Below, piece by piece: positions 60,190-64,000 of a stretch of DNA of 64,000 nt (its first letter is position 1; every line of letters starts with the position of its first letter). The stretch is taken from the NCBI GenBank assembly GCA_963555705.1, contig OY743190.1:14235501-14299500 (forward strand). The letters are read 5' to 3'. A program made the translations under genes and the position numbers. The DNA comes from Ligustrum vulgare. Lineage: Eukaryota; Streptophyta; Magnoliopsida; Lamiales; Oleaceae. Under the pieces are notes generated by a model, which ran no database searches, was not told where the DNA came from, and saw nothing but the letters and a program-made list of their open reading frames with translations.

Positions 60190-61100
60190 TCTTCTTCAGA
60201 TTTAGTGTAAACATCTTTGCTCAAGATAAAATGATTTGCTAGAGGAACACAACATGTTTTTGCAGTAGACATGGCAAACTTATTCACAATCTTTAAAATA
60301 TAAGAAGTTTGTATCAATCTAAGAAGTGTTTAGACATGTTCCTTGTAATCTTTATGCTCAGAATTCTTTTAGCTCTCCCTAAATCTTTCATATCAAATTC
60401 AAAGAATAAAGCATTCTTTACAAGTTTAATCTGATTCATACATAGACTTATAAACAACATATCATCAACACATAACAAAAGGAACACACTTACATCATTT
60501 TCAGATTGCAACTTATAATACAAGTAATGATCATATTCACTTCTTTTAAATTTCAAAGTTAACACAAAAGTATCAAACTTTTTGTACCATTTTCTAGGGG
60601 ACTGTTTAAGGCCATACATGGATTTCTTTAAGAAACACACACTATCAGTTTTACCTTTTTCAACAAATCCCAAATGCTGGTTCATATATATTTTCTCATC
60701 TAGCTCTCCATGCAAAAAGGCAGTTTTGACATCTAACTTGTCTAATTCCTAGTCTAAATGAGTAACAAGAGCTAACACAACTTTAGATTTAGGAACTAAT
60801 TCCCAGTTATTATTAAGCCTCCAAGATTTCATTTCTTGACTCATGGCCTTAATCTATTCCTTAAAATGTTTACTAGCTACAACCTCCTCATAGGTTTTTG
60901 GTTCAAATTCACACAAATCTGAAAATTAAGGAAAGCAAAGGTAACATTATTAGCATACCAAAACTTTGTGGTTCCCTAATATTTCTTCCAACTCTATCCC
61001 TAGCCTGATAATCCCTTAGATTATTATTACCCATTTTACATTCAATTTCTAAGCCAATATCTCGAGTTTCAGCTAGAGAAGCTTGTTGTTCAGGTTCTAC
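60190..61100 (-). pseudogene. Copia F reverse transcriptase
   Basis: HGELDEKIYMNQHLGFVEKG, CFLKKSMYGLKQSPRKWYKK and FLLLCVDDMLFIS are copia RT motifs. The catalytic YVDD is CVDD here. Upstream, NNWELVPKS is followed almost at once by LALVTHLD, so about 60 residues of the RT N-terminal half are missing. Stops occur near 60750 and 60850. The C insertion at 60185-60189 cuts the end of this domain. Confidence 0.88.
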
Positions 61101-61106
61101 AGTTTC

Positions 61107-61700
61107 CTATTTAGTAATATTTAGCTCCACCTGGTCAGCTTCACTAATAATAGGTAAGTCTAAGTTAGAAATAGGCAGAACACTTTCTGTTTCTATACTA
61201 AGCTTCTCCCCAAGCTCCTTATTCTCTAAACAAGGCATCTCATTTTTATTAAATGTTACATCCTTACTTATAATGATCTTGACTCCACCTAAATCTCTAG
61301 CCCACAACCTATACCATTCAACACCTAGAGGCTACCCTAAAAAAACACATTTTTGAGCATATGTAGTAATTTTCCTTCATTTTGATGTGAATAGGTAGCA
61401 CATCCAAAAAGTTTAATGTGTAAATAATCAATAGGATGATCACTTCACATTTCAGTAAGTGTTTTATTCGATGGCATAGAAGGAGCTAAATTAACAATGT
61501 AGCAAGCAGTCATTACAGCTTTAGCCAAAAAAAAATTAGGAAGCCCAGACCACACCATCATGCATCTCACTCTATCTAAAAAGAGTTCATGCTCTCTGCA
61601 ACCCCATTTTGTGTCTAATAATACCATTATTATCACAAAATTTACTAAACCCAGTATTACAAAATTCCAACCCATTTACAGTTCTTGAGGTCTTAACTCT
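61107..61700 (-). pseudogene. Copia F integrase C-terminal half and linker
   Basis: LDRVRCMMVWSGLPNFFLAKAV and TACYIVNLAPSMPSNKTLTEM are the copia integrase motifs around the conserved MLxxAxLPxxFWxEA. The stretch DNNGIIRHK precedes them, but the usual TPQQNGVAERMNR with the catalytic Glu is missing. Frameshifts occur near 61440 and 61600. Confidence 0.82.
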
Positions 61701-61704
61701 TGGT

Positions 61705-62085
61705 AATTGACAATAGATTGAAACGTAGGCTCTTTAAAAAGGGCGCCTTCCGTCTATCTCATTCCCTTCCTATCCAGTGGACTTGCTTGTCCCCCCCCCA
61801 CTTACTCCATAGGGCCGTCCTTGTTATGCTTCCCTGGTATCTAATATTCCTAGCTAGTATGTTGCCAATTTACGATGTATCGTTGTGACGAGGAAGCTAT
61901 TGAGCCCTTTCTAACGCTCTGTTGTACAGGAAACTGTATCAAACTCGGAAGTACTGCTTCTGATGATAGCTATGCTGTAATCAAAGAATCTTGATCTGTA
62001 AGAAATGCGTATGAAAGCTGAATGTTGTCCTAAGCTTCGCTCAACCTGTGAAATGAGGGCAAATGGACTGTTTTTTTTTCTTTAA
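61705..62085. other. Foreign insert of about 380 bp in copia integrase
   Basis: It interrupts the integrase frame between LDLFVKEK (62085 side) and KTSRTVNGLEF (61700 side). Base composition is more balanced than the surroundings, there are no repeats matching elsewhere in the window, and a poly-C run lies at 61791-61799. The style recalls organellar DNA, but I cannot identify it. It has no LTR, primer site or clear target duplication. Confidence 0.45.
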
Positions 62086-62548
62086 CAAATAAATCCAAAC
62101 TTTTCTGGAAAAAATAATCAATTATTAATAAGAAATATCTACTATAACCCATTGTTGGAATAGGTGTATGTCCCCATAGGTCAGAATATATGTAATCCAG
62201 TACATTCTTAGATCTGTGGGTACCAATTTTAAAATGCAACCTATGATGTTTTCCTAAAGTGCAAGTTTCACAAAAAGACAAATTAGGCATACTGTCTTTA
62301 CCTAACACGCATTTTTTACTCAAAATTTTAAGGTCTTTTGTACTGACATGAGCTAACCTTTTATGCCATTTTAAGGTGTCATCGGTATTATTAATAGAGT
62401 TACATGCAGCAGTATGATCATTTAAAGAAGTAGCATTTACAACATAGATCTCATTCACTTTCAAACATTTGAAAGCAACAAGAGAACCTCTAAAATTTTT
62501 CATAACACAATTTTGAACAGATTCAGAAAAACCTTCATCATCTAACAT
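62086..62548 (-). pseudogene. Copia F GAG-pre-integrase and integrase N-terminal half
   Basis: LKWHKRLAHVSTKDLKILSK, CETCTLGKHHRLHF and NVLDYIYSDLWGHTPIP are the HHCC zinc region (H, H, C, C present) and the first catalytic Asp (SDLWG) of copia integrase. YFLLIIDYFFQKSLDLF is the normal SFIDDYSRK-type segment with one D lost. Confidence 0.88.
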
Positions 62549-62559
62549 ACCAACTCAAA

Positions 62560-62980
62560 AGATAGATTTTTCTTCATTTTAAGAACATAACTGACTTGTT
62601 TAAGATTATACACATGGCCATTATCAAATCTCAACGTAATATCACATATGCCAGGATCATTTCTCATGGTCACAATACCTAAATCTTTAGGCACAAAATT
62701 TGTAAACCAATCTCTTTTGGATGTAATGTGAAAAGAAGCAATTGAATCAATAACTCATTCATTATCTAACTTGCTAAGATGAGTTAAATTTGATTCAAAA
62801 ATTCTGCAGGTAGAGATGTAGTGACATATACTTCAGATAAGGCACGATCAGAGGTGGAAGCATGGTTGGAATTATGAGATGAAGCTACATTGGCTTCTTC
62901 ATTTCCTTTTTCTCTTAATTCATTTTTCTTTTTAATACAGTCTTTAATAAAATGCCCCATTTTACCACAACCATAACACT
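62560..62980 (-). pseudogene. Copia F protease and gag zinc knuckle
   Basis: The knuckle CYGCGKMGHFIKDC (62937-62978) is an intact CX2CX4HX4C. Protease sequence follows with IDSIASFHITSKRDWFTNF, where the DSGAS active site has become DSIAS, and LKQVSYVLKMKKNL. The frame is broken between the two. Confidence 0.78.
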
Positions 62981-63124
62981 TCCTGATCCAGTCCTAGATT
63001 TTGATCTAGACCTACCTCTAAGTTTCATTTTAAAACCATTTTGATTATTTGAATTATCAAAATCTCTAGATATAGGTCTGTTCCTTATATACAACCCTTC
63101 CCCTTTACCATTGTCAAAATTTTG

Positions 63125-63683
63125 CTATTGAATATTCAAGTTTTTGATCCTTAAGTAGTTAATAACAATTTCAAAAGTCAAAGCATCCCTACCATACTCA
63201 ATGACACTTCTAAATTCCTTATAGGCATCGGGTAAAGAATTTAATAAAACAATATCTTGATGTTCATCAGAAAATTCTTCAATAGAGCTAGCTGAATCTT
63301 GACACAATTTTGAAAATTGATCAAGATTAGTTTCAAGATGCACATAATAATCCATTTTATAACCAAAAAAAAACCTTTTAAGCAAATAAATCTTACTGGG
63401 AAGAGACTTAGTGTGATAATGCTTTCAAGTTTTGTCCAAAGTTCAGGAGTTATTTTACATTCAATGACTTCCCTTCTCACATTATTAGCTAAGTGCAATA
63501 TAACAAAACTATAGGCTTTTTCATTCATATTTTTTTGTTGTACACAAGTCATAGTAGCAAAGAAGATACCATATATAGCTTTAGACACTTTTAATTGAAC
63601 TAAGTTAGCTTTCATTTTCTATTTCCATATAAGGAAATCACCCTCCCATCAAAGGTCTCAAGATCAAATTTACTATCACCCAT
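63125..63683 (-). pseudogene. Copia F gag
   Basis: The start is ATG at 63683 (MGDSKFDLETFDGRVISLYG), the typical copia gag opening. A stop follows within 25 codons, and another frame continues with EKAYSFVILHLANNVRREV, then LPDAYKEFRSVIEYGRDALT, which match the UBN2-type gag domain. A shift lies near 63385 and the W of the opening SLW has become Y. Confidence 0.82.
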
Positions 63684-64000
63684 GTTACCACAGTTAAATA
63701 CACAGAGTATTAAGGTAAATGAAGGAATACAAGTAAAATACAACAAGGTATATTTCACATAGAAAATGCAACTTAGACAAATAGGAGAATGTGGATATAA
63801 TAGTAAAATAAATGCAGACTCACACATGCACATATGCAGTTTCTAAGTCACAGATATACACTATCCAAAAGACCCTAGGTTTCCATGAGACTCTTTGATG
63901 TGATCCGATACGGGGATCACCAAGAACACGCGGAATTAAAAGCCGGAAAGCTCTAAAATTCAAGATAGTAGACGGTAACAATGCAACCCCGACACCCAAA
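63684..64000 (-). other. Copia F untranslated leader, cut by the window edge
   Basis: It lies upstream of gag on the minus strand and has no ORF. The inverted repeat GTGATCC..GGATCAC at 63900-63920 could form a hairpin. I find no primer-binding site, so the 5' LTR lies further right. Confidence 0.55.

Overview
This window is intergenic heterochromatin-like DNA from a plant, most likely a dicot. Almost every base belongs to LTR retrotransposons nested inside one another. Plant origin follows from the element types: Tat/Ogre-type Ty3/gypsy with a second RNase H, chromovirus-type Ty3/gypsy with initiator-Met tRNA primer sites, and Ty1/copia. It also follows from a LONELY GUY (LOG) cytokinin-enzyme ORF. 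I find no ordinary host gene with exons and no rRNA, tRNA or CRISPR. I cannot name the species.

Layout. Bases 1-4921 are a minus-strand LTR of a chromovirus-like family (family A relative), split by a 3.07-kb element (D0, 592-3664, 5-bp target duplication GTAAG). Bases 4922-6331 are a G-rich minisatellite with a candidate MITE, then plain AT-rich DNA. From 6332 to beyond the right edge lies one minus-strand Ty1/copia element (F). Its 3' LTR is broken by D1 (6683-9653) and by an inverted-LTR composite of family B (9998-14683). Its RT/RNase H region is broken by a 44.5-kb block (15691-60184, target duplication CAAAC). That block is a plus-strand Tat/Ogre-type gypsy (C) that is itself interrupted twice.

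Inside C. The 5' LTR of C holds D2 (15744-34960, target duplication CCAAT). D2 holds a tandem family-A array of LTR-internal-LTR-internal-LTR (17478-33626), flanked as a unit by GTGGG. The gag-to-RNase H part of C is tandemly duplicated (3534 bp). The first copy carries element B (38671-48775, target duplication ATCAA), and the second copy keeps the empty site at 52310-52314. The 3' part of C carries an antisense gene with a coiled-coil product, as in other Tat elements. The order of insertion can be read from the nesting: F, then C, then D2, then A. B entered C independently, after or with the duplication.

Most interesting region. Element B has two LTRs of exactly 3345 bp that look almost identical, so it is young. 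About 2 kb of its decayed internal region is replaced by foreign DNA on the opposite strand. This DNA holds two intact ORFs: a 183-residue basic, cysteine-rich protein resembling the small nucleic-acid-binding proteins of Betaflexiviridae, and a 217-residue LOG-like enzyme with its catalytic motif intact. Both are preceded by the same TTTAAATAG box. The LOG ORF is followed by three related stem-loops and a polyadenylation signal. I read this as a captured cellular and/or viral gene cassette carried by an LTR retrotransposon.

The element proteins are mostly dead, with frameshifts and nonsense codons that are often TGG or CAG turned into stops. The two family-A internal regions share the same lesions, so that lineage was already defective when it moved and must have been mobilised in trans.
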